Shown: positions 25,508 to 34,211 of the stretch, one piece after another
Layout of the letters: every line of letters begins with the position of its first letter
Numbering within the stretch: the first letter of the stretch is position 1
DNA from: Desulforapulum autotrophicum HRM2
GTDB taxonomy: Bacteria; Desulfobacterota; Desulfobacteria; Desulfobacterales; Desulfobacteraceae
Length of the DNA stretch: 64,000 nucleotides
Assembly (NCBI RefSeq): GCF_000020365.1
Contig: NC_012108.1
Span: forward strand, 5,216,001-5,280,000
Direction: 5' to 3'
Position numbers and translations under genes: made by a program
The notes under the pieces: generated by a model
Databases searched by the model: none
What the model was told of the DNA's origin: nothing
The model's input: only the letters and a program-made list of their open reading frames with translations

Positions 25508-25648
25508 TTAAATTCTATAATGTTTTGTTGTGTGCAGTCTTGTGAATGAAAGACCAAGTTGCGAAAGACTGTTATTTATCCCTTCCGGCTGATCAATTTC
25601 CTCCACAAGGACCCATGGTCCAGATACCATCTCAATGATCTGATTCAT
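25508..25648 (-). CDS. Possible 46-residue protein upstream of the ThiF-nitroreductase gene
   Basis: A short ORF starting MNQIIEMVSGPWVLVEEIDQ and ending TTKHYRI lies on the same strand, 48 bases upstream of the fusion gene, with a weak GGAAG ribosome-binding site. Composition is protein-like and without a membrane segment. I recognise no family. It could be a small partner or substrate, or chance coding in the divergent promoter region. Confidence 0.3.
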   Translation of the reverse strand: MNQIIEMVSGPWVLVEEIDQPEGINNSLSQLGLSFTRLHTTKHYRI

Positions 25649-25759
25649 CACGCTTCCACATTAAACATTCTTCTTGACTTCTGAAGCACAACCTATTTAC
25701 TTTGTCCGAATAATGCTTTTATTCTATGACCATGTCAAATTAATTATATGGGATAACCA

Positions 25760-26500
25760 ATGTCTGAATATTTAACATACGGAAAATTCAAATTCTGCGA
25801 AGCCATCACAGAAGAACAAAGAAGAGAGATATACCGCTTAAGATATGAGGTCTATGCTCTGGAGTTTGGCTTTGAAAACCCCTATGACTTTCCCGATAAA
25901 TTAGAGAAAGACCCGTATGATCCCCATTCCGTTCACTTCATAGCTTTGAACGAAGACAACGACATCATAGGAACAGTCCGGATGATTCTTAATTCTGAAA
26001 AAGGCTTTCCTGTTGAACAGGCCTCGGAAATTAACGATTTTGATGACAAGCCGTCACCTGAGATGATAACTGAGGTGTCCCGCTTGGCTGTTTCCAAAAA
26101 ACTGCGCAGAAGGCCTGAAGACGGGATGCACGGTGTGGAATCGTATATCCCCAAATCCCAGGGAGGCGTTTCAGACATTCCAAGAAAAGAAGATGAATCA
26201 TTTAAGGAAAAAAGGCAGCGCCCTGCCATTATCCTGGGGCTTTACCGGGCAGTCTATCACAAATGCAAAGAACTCGGCATTACCCACATGTACATGATTA
26301 CAGAAGACAAGCTTTTTCATGCCCTTTATAAATTCGGTTTTGTTTTCAGACAGGTTGGAAATCCAGTAGAATATCATGGGAAACGAACACCCTATGCAAC
26401 CTCATGGAAAGAGATTGAAGTACACATGGATAAAAAGCATCCAGATCTGCTTGAATTTTTGTTGTTTAAACTTGATAACAAGTATCACCCAAAATTATAA
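25760..26500 (+). CDS. FeeM-like N-acyl-amino-acid synthase / exosortase-associated acyltransferase family
   Basis: This 246-residue protein of the GNAT/autoinducer-synthase-like fold has an N-terminal YRLRYEVYALEFGFENP motif like the conserved Arg-Tyr-Glu segment of LuxI and FeeM enzymes. It continues with FIALNEDNDIIGTVRMIL, then ITEVSRLAVSKKLRRR and a C-terminal half with LGITHMYMITEDKLFHALYKFGF. The family includes PEP-CTERM/exosortase-associated acyltransferases, but no exosortase is present here. Enzymes of this fold move acyl groups from acyl carrier protein to an amino acid or amine. It is divergent from the ThiF-nitroreductase fusion. Confidence 0.8.
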   Translation: MSEYLTYGKFKFCEAITEEQRREIYRLRYEVYALEFGFENPYDFPDKLEKDPYDPHSVHFIALNEDNDIIGTVRMILNSEKGFPVEQASEINDFDDKPSPEMITEVSRLAVSKKLRRRPEDGMHGVESYIPKSQGGVSDIPRKEDESFKEKRQRPAIILGLYRAVYHKCKELGITHMYMITEDKLFHALYKFGFVFRQVGNPVEYHGKRTPYATSWKEIEVHMDKKHPDLLEFLLFKLDNKYHPKL

Positions 26501-26595
26501 TTTTGAATTGATGCCTGTTACAGGCCATCACTACCCATAACATACTCCCCACAGCAAGGATCTAAAAGTTCATTGTAGCTGCTCAACTGCTTAAA

Positions 26596-26760
26596 AACCT
26601 GGGTTTTAGGGTCATGAAAATTTTAAAACACACCAGACCAACGCCGGATTTTTATCTGATTTCAAGGCGCGGCAATGGGAGCATATTGAAATATGTGCCC
26701 ATTGACGCAACGCTGAAAGCGGGTAAAAGAACAAGTTGGGTGGTGTATTTTATTTTTTAA
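26596..26760. repeat. Palindromic intergenic element P (copy 1)
   Basis: An imperfect inverted repeat of about 165 bases, with outer arms like AAAATTTTAAAACACACCA and TGGTGTATTTTATTTT. The centre holds the hairpin GGGAGCATATTGAAATATGTGCCC flanked by CAAGGCGC and TTGACGCAACG. It fills the gap between the acyltransferase and the next gene and shares its central motifs with copy 2 at 27507. It has no coding capacity. Confidence 0.6.
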
Positions 26761-26842
26761 TAAATGGCACTTATCGATCCGGGGATGACTGTATTGAATA
26801 TCTTTTGCCAAATGGCTGCTGCACCGCTGGTGCCTGGAGAAA

Positions 26843-27334
26843 TTAAAGCCCTTGAAACCGAAGAATCGAGGTGCCGGAATCCTCGGGCTGAACCCCCATC
26901 TTACTGCCCACAATATCGTGAATGACAAAGGGAAACCAGAGCCGGTCCACCTTGGGCTGAACCGAAAAAAAATGGGTGGCAAAGGCACCAAGCACCTTAC
27001 TGTAAAAGGGTGATGCTGCTCCCTGTTTTGCCTCTTCGTTAAAATCAATGAGATACTGGACCCTGGCAATCTTGTTCCCAGGATCCGTGTCTGCTGCAAT
27101 GAACGGTGCTGAGGGACGCCCGTTGAAGATACTGATCATGGAGAAATCGCACCCGGCATAGGCGTTGAGGTGGGCCTTGACTTTCTCCTGCCCCAGGACC
27201 ACCTGCCGCTGATTGACAAGTTCTGCCCCGGCCACGATAAAGTTAAGATTCTTGTCCGTGATATAGGATTCAACCCTTTGAATCAGGGGCCCGTCACCTC
27301 CATTGACTTCATTAATATCAGATAATTTCCACAT
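26843..27334 (-). CDS. Protein of unknown function
   Basis: I do not recognise this protein of about 163 residues. The start at MWKLSDINEV has GGGAG six to seven bases upstream; the longer in-frame start has none. It has no signal peptide or membrane segment and looks like a soluble alpha/beta protein. Distinct stretches are FIVAGAELVNQRQVVLGQEK, FSMISIFNGRPSAPFIAADT and WFPFVIHDIVGSKMGV. It stands alone between two copies of the P repeat. Confidence 0.65.
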   Translation of the reverse strand: MWKLSDINEVNGGDGPLIQRVESYITDKNLNFIVAGAELVNQRQVVLGQEKVKAHLNAYAGCDFSMISIFNGRPSAPFIAADTDPGNKIARVQYLIDFNEEAKQGAASPFYSKVLGAFATHFFSVQPKVDRLWFPFVIHDIVGSKMGVQPEDSGTSILRFQGL

Positions 27335-27506
27335 CTTGCTCCCGCCCTTTAAACTTTTTTTATAAATCATTGTCCTTGTTCTTAAGAGACACTTCAATTG
27401 CCGGCCCAGGGAGTTCGATTTCTGCAACGCCCCAGGCAACCCGGGTACTGCTATATCTAAATTCAAACAATTTGCATATAAAAAGGTTAACTCTCTTTGT
27501 CCCTTA

Positions 27507-27692
27507 GCTGCTTAGGACCGCAAATGAAATAAGTTGACCAGAAATAGCGCCGACCAATCTATAAAATTGGGTAGTTCATATACAAGGCGCATTAAAGGTT
27601 CAATAACAGGCCTATTTGGCCTTTGATGCAACGAGGTAGGCGGACCAAAAGGCAAGCAATTTCGGTCAAGTTATAAAATTTGCGGTCCTTAC
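27507..27692. repeat. Palindromic intergenic element P (copy 2)
   Basis: A 186-base element with perfect terminal inverted repeats (TTAGGACCGCAAAT / ATTTGCGGTCCTTA) and further paired inner arms (AAGTTGACC/GGTCAAGTT). The core is CAAGGCGC, a small GGCC hairpin, then TTGATGCAACG. It has the size and shape of a MITE. The rest of the gap 27335-27892 shows no gene; a weak sigma-54-like site near 27755 is not convincing. Confidence 0.65.
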
Positions 27693-27892
27693 CCTTTTAT
27701 TGCGGGGGATTACTTTGTACGATGGGGCTGCCTGCCTTATGGCTGGTTTTAAGATTTGGCCGGAACGAAGCAACGCTTTAAACCGAAAAAAATTGACGCC
27801 GGATATCGAGTAGTATACCTTAACAAATCTATCCGGTTCGTTTGGGAACCGACCGGAGAAAGAGCATTTCATTCAAATGAAGAGGAGAAAAA

Positions 27893-28876
27893 ATGCAGTC
27901 ATTTAAAAAAGGTCTCATCATATTCACCCTTGTTCTCTTTTCGGCAACCCTTGGCTGGGCCGAAAAAACTGTTAAGCTCGATCTTAACGCCATATACGGG
28001 GCAACAAGCTTTCACACCATGGGTGCCATGGATTTTGCAAAACTTGCCCGGGACTATTCAAAGGGTAGTATCGACATCACCGTTCACCCGGGCGGCAGTC
28101 TTGGATTCAAAGGGCCTGAGCTCTTAAAATCCGTAAAAGACGCCCAGTTGCCCATGAGCGACATTCTCATGGGGGTTGTTGCCGGCAGCGAGAACGTGTT
28201 TGGTTTAAGCTCCCTTCCCCGGCTTGCCGGTTCGTTCAGCGAGGCAAAGGCCCTGTACGACGATTGCAAACCCCTGTATGAAAAAGCAGCAATGAAATGG
28301 AACCAGAAGTTCCTCTATGCAGCACCCTGGCCTCCCAGTGGGCTTGTCACAAAAGAAGCCGTCAATACCGCCGCCGACATCAAGGGTCTAAAGACAAGGA
28401 CCTACGACAAAAACGGCGCCAACTTCCTCAGAGAGCTTGGCGGATCACCCCTTTCTCTGCCCTGGGGTGAGGTTTACTCGTCCCTTAGAACCGGCATGAT
28501 TGATTCCGTGCTCACCTCGGCTGAATCCACTAAAAATGGAAAATTCTGGGAGGTGCTCGCCCATTTTTCCAACATCAACTACGCCTTTCCCCTGAACATG
28601 GTTACCATCAACCTGGACTACTGGAAATCTTTATCAAAGGATCAGAAAACGGCCATGCTCAAGGCTGCGGCTGAAACGGAAACCAATCAGTGGAGTCAGT
28701 CTGAAACAAAAACCATGGAAGCTCTTGCCGTCATAAAGGAGAACGGTTTCACTATTTCAGAACCATCCCCGGCCTTCTCCCTTGAGATGGACAAAGCTGC
28801 GGCTAAAATCGTCGACGAGTTTGCATCCAATGCAGATGCCGCAACCAAGGCCATCCTTAAAAAGCACACAAAATGA
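27893..28876 (+). CDS. dctP: TRAP transporter solute-binding protein (DctP family)
   Basis: This 327-residue periplasmic binding protein has a signal peptide (residues 1-22, ending LGWAEK). The DctP fold is indicated by ITVHPGGSLGFKGPELLKSV, MGVVAGSENVFGLSSLP, the LKTRTYDKNGANFLRELGG segment carrying the conserved ligand-binding Arg, and ALPLSWGEVY-like LSLPWGEVYSSLRTGMIDSV. It binds a carboxylate, exact ligand unknown. It heads a dctPQM operon with four-base overlaps (ATGA) to the next two genes, preceded by AGGAG. Confidence 0.92.
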   Translation: MQSFKKGLIIFTLVLFSATLGWAEKTVKLDLNAIYGATSFHTMGAMDFAKLARDYSKGSIDITVHPGGSLGFKGPELLKSVKDAQLPMSDILMGVVAGSENVFGLSSLPRLAGSFSEAKALYDDCKPLYEKAAMKWNQKFLYAAPWPPSGLVTKEAVNTAADIKGLKTRTYDKNGANFLRELGGSPLSLPWGEVYSSLRTGMIDSVLTSAESTKNGKFWEVLAHFSNINYAFPLNMVTINLDYWKSLSKDQKTAMLKAAAETETNQWSQSETKTMEALAVIKENGFTISEPSPAFSLEMDKAAAKIVDEFASNADAATKAILKKHTK

Positions 28877-29349
28877 GACGGACCATTCAATTCATAGAGA
28901 GGCTCTCACTTTGGGGAGCCTCTTTGTCCGCAGTGTTCCTGTCCCTCATTGTTCTTATCATTGCCGTTGAGATTGTGTTAAGATCGGTGTTCAATACATC
29001 CACACTGATCGCAGACGAGTACAGCGCCTACTTCTTTGTGGGAGTGGTGCTCCTGGGGCTTGGGTTCACTCTCAAGGAGGGTGCCCACATTCGCATCACC
29101 CTGGTCACCTCCCTGGTGGGCGAGCGTGCCAACCAGGTTCTGAACATTATGTCTACACTTGCAGCCATTGCCATCACCACTTTTGCCCTTTATCACACTT
29201 CTATAATGGTGTTTGAGTCGTGGCAGCTCGACATGACCGCCGACACCATCAGCGAAACCCCGATCTTTCTTTCCCAGATGGTCATACCCGCAGGTCTTGC
29301 CATGTTTGACCTGCAGCTTGCGGCAAACTTTTTAAAGAGGTTTCTATGA
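28873..29349 (+). CDS. dctQ: TRAP transporter small membrane subunit (DctQ family)
   Basis: This 158-residue protein has four membrane helices and the DctQ signature region around YSAYFFVGVVLLGLGFTLKEGAHIRITLV. It connects the binding protein to the large permease. The ATGA overlap with dctP and with dctM shows tight coupling. Length and topology match the family. Confidence 0.92.
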   Translation: MRRTIQFIERLSLWGASLSAVFLSLIVLIIAVEIVLRSVFNTSTLIADEYSAYFFVGVVLLGLGFTLKEGAHIRITLVTSLVGERANQVLNIMSTLAAIAITTFALYHTSIMVFESWQLDMTADTISETPIFLSQMVIPAGLAMFDLQLAANFLKRFL

Positions 29350-30680
29350 TTTCCGATCCGTTGTTAATGTCCCTTGTATTGTTCGGATTCATGTTTTTGT
29401 GCCTCTTTTCCGGGCTCTGGATCGGTTTTTCCCTGCTGGGAACCGGCATATTCGGTATGCTGGTCTTTAATCTTAACCTGCCACCGGTCATTTCCGTGTG
29501 GGACAAGATCGGTGGTCTCCTGGCCAACTCCATTTACAACAGCACCAACTCCTGGTCGTTGACGGCCCTTCCCCTGTTCATCCTCATGGGCGAAATTCTC
29601 TACCGCACCGAAATTTCCACCAAACTGCTCAACGGGCTTCTGCCCTGGCTTGCAAACATCCCTGGAAGGCTTTTGCACATCAATGTGTTTGCCTGCTCGC
29701 TGTTTGCCGCCGTGTCTGGTTCCAGCGCCGCCACCACGGCAACGGTGGGTAAGATCACCCTGGACGAGCTCTCCCGGAGGGGGTATGACAAGCGCCTGGC
29801 CATCGGCTCCCTTGCCGGTGCCGGCACCCTGGGATTTCTCATCCCCCCCAGCCTGATCATGATCATATTCGGCATTCTATCCGACACCTCCATTGGCAAG
29901 CTCTTCATGGGCGGCGTGATCCCGGGAATGATGCTGGCAGGGGCCTACTCCATTTATATTATCCTGGTGGCCCTGGTTAATCCCGATGTGGTTCCCCATG
30001 AGAACGAGACTTTCACCCTGGCCCAGAAGCTCACAGCCCTCAAGGATCTGACGCCCATACTCGGGCTGATATTTGCCGTCCTCGGGGGAATATACATGGG
30101 CATCACCACCCCCACCGAGGCCGCGGCCATTGGTGTGATCGGCTCCATTGTTCTTGCCTTTGCCTTTAAAAACCTCACCTGGGCGAACTTCAAGGACGCC
30201 CTGATCAATGCTGTCAAGACCAACTGCATGATCTGCTTTATCATTCTTTCAGCCTCGTTTCTCTCCCAGGTGGTGGGTTTTGTGGGAATTGCCCGGGCCT
30301 TGAGTGTCTACATCACAGGCCTGGGACTTTCGCCCTATATGCTGATCCTTGTGGTCGGCCTGATGTACATTGTCCTTGGCATGATGCTGGACGGCATTTC
30401 CATCGTTGTCATGACCCTTCCCATTGTGCTGCCAATTGTTGTTGCAGCCGGATTTCAACCCCTGTGGTTCGGCATCTTCCTGGTGTTCATGGTCGAACTC
30501 TCCCAGATAACCCCACCCGTGGGATTCAGCATTTTTGTAATTCAGGGCATATCAACGGAAACAGTGGGCACCATCTTAAGGGCCACCCTGCCATTCTTCA
30601 TCATCATGGTCTTGATGGTTGTTATGATCACTCTCTTTCCCGACATTGTCTTTTACCTGCCGGAAAAAATGGTTCAATAA
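29346..30680 (+). CDS. dctM: TRAP transporter large permease (DctM family)
   Basis: This 444-residue inner-membrane protein has about 12 membrane segments. DctM motifs include AAVSGSSAATTATVGKI, LAGAGTLGFLIPPSLIMII, GITTPTEAAAIGVIGS and MLDGISIVVMTLPIVLPI. It is the ion-driven carrier subunit completing the TRAP system. mutY follows 36 bases later in the same direction but probably belongs to a separate function. Confidence 0.93.
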   Translation: MISDPLLMSLVLFGFMFLCLFSGLWIGFSLLGTGIFGMLVFNLNLPPVISVWDKIGGLLANSIYNSTNSWSLTALPLFILMGEILYRTEISTKLLNGLLPWLANIPGRLLHINVFACSLFAAVSGSSAATTATVGKITLDELSRRGYDKRLAIGSLAGAGTLGFLIPPSLIMIIFGILSDTSIGKLFMGGVIPGMMLAGAYSIYIILVALVNPDVVPHENETFTLAQKLTALKDLTPILGLIFAVLGGIYMGITTPTEAAAIGVIGSIVLAFAFKNLTWANFKDALINAVKTNCMICFIILSASFLSQVVGFVGIARALSVYITGLGLSPYMLILVVGLMYIVLGMMLDGISIVVMTLPIVLPIVVAAGFQPLWFGIFLVFMVELSQITPPVGFSIFVIQGISTETVGTILRATLPFFIIMVLMVVMITLFPDIVFYLPEKMVQ

Positions 30681-30716
30681 ACAACAACAGATGCCGATGG
30701 CCGGGAAACAAGTTAA

Positions 30717-31811
30717 ATGATGGAAATTCAAACCGCTCTCTTGAAATGGTACCACACCCACCACCGGGAACTTCCCTGGAGGAAAACGGCAAACCCCTAC
30801 AGTATCTGGGTTTCCGAGGTGATGCTCCAGCAGACCCAGGTAAAGACCGTGGTGCCCTATTACGGCCGATTCATGGAAGCCTTTCCCACGGTTGCGTCCC
30901 TTGCCCGGGCAGATCTTGAACAGGTGCTCAAACTCTGGGAAGGGCTTGGATACTATGCCAGGGCAAGAAATTTCCACAAGGCATGCCAGACCGTGACAAC
31001 GGATCTCAAGGGAATCATTCCCCGGGATCTTAAGGGATTCAAGGCCCTGCCCGGTGTGGGGGACTACATTGCCGCAGCCGTTCTCAGTATCGCATTTAAT
31101 ATCCCCCTGGCCGTTGTGGACGGCAATGTCAAACGGGTGCTGGCCCGGGTGTTCACCATGGACGACCCGGTGAACCACGGTCCGTCCCACAAAAAATTCC
31201 AGGCAAAGGCCGATCTTATTCTGGATCGCTCCTGCCCGGGAGCCTTCAACCAGGCCGTCATGGAGCTGGGGGCCCTGGTTTGCAGCCCGCGCAACCCCGG
31301 TTGCACGATCTGTCCCCTTGGGCAGTACTGCCGGGCCCTGGAATCGGACAGTGTGGATAAATACCCACTTCGCAACAAGACTAAACCGGTGCCAACGGTT
31401 CACATTGCCGCAGGAGTGGTAAAAAAAGGAGATAAACTTTTGATCACCCTGAGAAAGCCGGAAGGACTTCTGGGCGGGTTATGGGAATTTCCCGGCGGCA
31501 AGGTAAAAACCGGCGAGCAGGCCTCTTCGGCCTGTGTCCGGGAACTTGCCGAAGAAACGGGCCTCAGGGTGGCGGTGACCTCCCATCTGGCCCGGGTCAA
31601 GCATGCCTATACCCATTTTAAAATTGAAATGGACATTTTCAATTGCCAATATATTTCCGGCAATGTCAGGCTCAACGGACCTGTGGACCATCGCTGGATT
31701 TTCCCCCATGAGATCCGTCAATACCCCTTTCCCAAGGCCAATCTCAAATTCATTCCCCTGCTGGAAAATCCAGACGAAATACCCTTGAAAACCATGTCTG
31801 CTGTCACTTAG
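30717..31811 (+). CDS. mutY: A/G-specific adenine glycosylase with Nudix-like C-terminus
   Basis: This 364-residue base-excision-repair enzyme removes adenine opposite 8-oxoguanine. It shows WRKTANPYSIWVSEVMLQQTQV, the helix-hairpin-helix LPGVGDYIAAAVLSIAF with the catalytic Asp in AVVDGNVKRV, and the 4Fe-4S loop C-x6-C-x2-C-x5-C (CSPRNPGCTICPLGQYC). The C-terminal third carries an intact Nudix box (GKVKTGEQASSACVRELAEE) within a MutT-like 8-oxoG recognition domain. It is convergent with nrdJ. Confidence 0.93.
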   Translation: MMEIQTALLKWYHTHHRELPWRKTANPYSIWVSEVMLQQTQVKTVVPYYGRFMEAFPTVASLARADLEQVLKLWEGLGYYARARNFHKACQTVTTDLKGIIPRDLKGFKALPGVGDYIAAAVLSIAFNIPLAVVDGNVKRVLARVFTMDDPVNHGPSHKKFQAKADLILDRSCPGAFNQAVMELGALVCSPRNPGCTICPLGQYCRALESDSVDKYPLRNKTKPVPTVHIAAGVVKKGDKLLITLRKPEGLLGGLWEFPGGKVKTGEQASSACVRELAEETGLRVAVTSHLARVKHAYTHFKIEMDIFNCQYISGNVRLNGPVDHRWIFPHEIRQYPFPKANLKFIPLLENPDEIPLKTMSAVT

Positions 31812-31856
31812 GACCACAAATTTTATAACTTATTTTATCTGCGGTCCGGTCCTTAA
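31809..31856. terminator. P-element remnant / convergent terminator between mutY and nrdJ
   Basis: TTAGGACCACAAAT at one end and GGTCCGGTCCTTA at the other reproduce the terminal inverted repeats of the P element (27507-27692) with its middle deleted. The result is a short hairpin between the ends of two convergent genes, where it could terminate both. Confidence 0.5.
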
Positions 31857-31859
31857 CCA

Positions 31860-34070
31860 TCAACCACACCGGGTATAGCCGCAGGAATGACAGGTGACAC
31901 ACCCTTCTTCATGGCTGATCACATGACCACACTCGGGACACAGATCCTCTGTAAGGGTATTGTTGACCTTTTTTTTGCCATTCCGACCATAGCGTTTTTC
32001 AAGGACCCGACCAATGGCATCAGGAATGGACAACACCCTTCCACCCTCCTGGAATACGGCGTGCTCACCGCCAATGCCCGCAACCTGGTCGATGATGTCC
32101 CGAACATCCACCCCGGCCCTGAGGGCAAGGGAAATCAGCCGGCCAATGGCCTCGGTTTTTGCAGTTGTGGATTTGCCGGATTTGCCGATGGTGGCAAACA
32201 CCTCAAACGGCCGGCCGTCAAGCTCGGTAACAGTGACATAGAGCTGGCCCATGCCGGTCTTCATCCGTGTGGTAAAGCCCTCCAGGGTTTCCGGCCGCTG
32301 GCGAACGCTCTTTGAAAATCGATCCTGGGGGGCAGTGGCTCCTGAAATGGACAACACCTGGTTTGCCTTACTTCCGTCCCGGTAGATGGTGACCCCCTTG
32401 CAGCCAAAGTCAAAGGCTGAGGTGTATATTTCAGCCACATCGTGCTCTGTGGCATCCCTGGGAAGATTCACCGTCTTTGACACGGCGTTGTCCGTATGCT
32501 TCTGAAAGGCGGCCTGCATCTTCACATGCCAGGCAGGCGAAACATCGTGGGCCGTGACAAAAACCTTTCTGACGCTCTCCGGAATCTCGGTCATTCCCTT
32601 GATGGTGCCTGTTTTGGCAATTTTCTCCATAAGGGCTTCGCTGTAAAACCCCTGGGCCTGGGCCACGGCCATGAAATGGGGGTTAACCTCCAGAAAGGTT
32701 TCATTATCCATGATGGTTCGGATAAAACTCAGGGCAAACAGGGGCTCAATCCCGCTTGAGCTGCCGGCAATGATGCTCAGGGTGCCAGTGGGCGCAATGG
32801 TGGTGACCGTGGCATTTCTGAAACGCCGGTCTTTATCGTTTCTAAAAACACTCTTGTCAAAATTTTCAAACACTCCCCTCTCCTGGGCAAGGGCCCGGGA
32901 TGCCTTGCGTGCCTCACTCTGGACAAAGGCCATGACCTCTTCGGCCAGTGCCACGGCCCGGTCGGAGTTGTAGGGAAGTTCAAGGGCAAAAAGGAGATCT
33001 GCAAACCCCATCACGCCCAGGCCGATCTTTCTATTGCCCCGTACCATGGCTGTGATCTCGTCAAGGGGATAGATGGATCGGTCAATGGTGTCGTCCAGGA
33101 ACCGAACAGCAAGGGCGATGGTTTTTCCAAGGGAGGCATAGTCAATGGTGGGTTTGCCCTTTTTTTCGACAACAAACTTTGCCAGATTGACGGAGCCGAG
33201 GTTACACGCCTCCATGGGCAACAGGGGCTGTTCACCGCAGGGGTTGGTGGATTCAATCTCCCCGAGAAGCGGCGTAGGGTTGTCCTGGTTGATGCGGTCC
33301 AGAAAAATGATGCCAGGATCACCGTTGTGCCATGCCTGCTTAACCATGGCCTCAAACACATCCGTGGCATTCAGGGTACCGACCACCCGGCCATCCCTTG
33401 GATCCACAAGGTTGTAGGGTAACCCCGTTCTGGCCTTTACCATGAACTCATCGGTCACCCCCACGGAGATGTTGAAATTGTTCAGATCAGCACTGGCCTG
33501 CTTGCAGAGGATGAACTCCATGATATCCGGGTGATCCACCCTGAGAACAGCCATGTTGGCCCCCCTTCGGGTGCCGCCCTGTTTGACCTGCTCGGTTGCA
33601 ACGTTAAAAATTTTCATGAACGAAACCGGTCCAGAGGCAACACCGCCTGTGCTTCCCACCCTGGAATCCTTGGGCCTCAACCGTGAAAAGGAAAACCCCG
33701 TACCTCCCCCGGATTTATGGATCAACGCCGCATTTTTCACCGTTTCAAAAATACCGGAAATGGAATCTTCGACCGGGAGCACAAAGCAGGCGGCAAGTTG
33801 TCCCAGATCCGTACCAGCGTTCATGAGCGTCGGGGAGTTAGGCAGAAACTCCAGCCTTGCCATGATGCCGTAAAACAGATCCCGATAGACCCCGGGGTCA
33901 TTGCCATGGGCCTTTTCTGCAGCGGCGATGTAGGACGCCACCCGCATAAACATCTGACCCGGTGTTTCAACGACCCTCCCCCTTTTATCCTTCTGGAGAT
34001 AGCGTCTTTTCAGGACGGTTAATGTTGCTTCTGATATTTCAGGCTCAATGGCCAATACCGCTTCTGTCAT
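31860..34070 (-). CDS. nrdJ: Adenosylcobalamin-dependent ribonucleotide reductase (class II)
   Basis: This 736-residue class II RNR makes deoxyribonucleotides without oxygen, consistent with an anaerobe. Key motifs are KSGGGTGFSFSRLRP, the STNPCGEQPLLPMEACNLGS loop with the active-site Cys, and APTGTLSIIAGSSSGIEPLF in the phosphate-binding region. The C-terminus ends with a Cys-rich zinc-ribbon-like motif (CPECGHVISHEEGCVTCHSC), probably the thiol-relay tail. It is preceded by a palindromic operator and an NrdR-box-like site. Confidence 0.93.
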   Translation of the reverse strand: MTEAVLAIEPEISEATLTVLKRRYLQKDKRGRVVETPGQMFMRVASYIAAAEKAHGNDPGVYRDLFYGIMARLEFLPNSPTLMNAGTDLGQLAACFVLPVEDSISGIFETVKNAALIHKSGGGTGFSFSRLRPKDSRVGSTGGVASGPVSFMKIFNVATEQVKQGGTRRGANMAVLRVDHPDIMEFILCKQASADLNNFNISVGVTDEFMVKARTGLPYNLVDPRDGRVVGTLNATDVFEAMVKQAWHNGDPGIIFLDRINQDNPTPLLGEIESTNPCGEQPLLPMEACNLGSVNLAKFVVEKKGKPTIDYASLGKTIALAVRFLDDTIDRSIYPLDEITAMVRGNRKIGLGVMGFADLLFALELPYNSDRAVALAEEVMAFVQSEARKASRALAQERGVFENFDKSVFRNDKDRRFRNATVTTIAPTGTLSIIAGSSSGIEPLFALSFIRTIMDNETFLEVNPHFMAVAQAQGFYSEALMEKIAKTGTIKGMTEIPESVRKVFVTAHDVSPAWHVKMQAAFQKHTDNAVSKTVNLPRDATEHDVAEIYTSAFDFGCKGVTIYRDGSKANQVLSISGATAPQDRFSKSVRQRPETLEGFTTRMKTGMGQLYVTVTELDGRPFEVFATIGKSGKSTTAKTEAIGRLISLALRAGVDVRDIIDQVAGIGGEHAVFQEGGRVLSIPDAIGRVLEKRYGRNGKKKVNNTLTEDLCPECGHVISHEEGCVTCHSCGYTRCG

Positions 34071-34090
34071 GGTGGTGCCTCCCGGTTAAG

Positions 34091-34138
34091 TATACCCTAT
34101 CGTGTGACCATAGGGTATATACACACAATATGTTGCTC
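34091..34138 (-). promoter_or_regulatory. Operator region of nrdJ (palindrome plus NrdR-like box)
   Basis: A perfect inverted repeat TATACCCTAT-N9-ATAGGGTATA (34091-34119) is followed by ACACAATATGTTG (34123-34135), which resembles half or more of the NrdR box consensus (ACACWATATWTWGTGT). Both lie within 70 bases upstream of the nrdJ start, suggesting repressor control by nucleotide status. Confidence 0.45.
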
Positions 34139-34211
34139 AGTCAAGCAAGGTTCTTTTCATTTAGTGTTTGAACGAACAGGCAAAGCCACAACGTCCATGG
34201 ATAAAATTTCT

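Noticed and set aside
26662-27099. 145-codon ORF opposite the unknown-function gene
   Set aside because: It overlaps the P repeat and the supported gene at 26843-27334 in a shifted frame on the same strand, without a start signal.
27750-27770. Sigma-54 promoter before dctP
   Set aside because: GG and GC are ten bases apart, but the remaining positions (TGGCCG, AAGCA) fit the consensus poorly.
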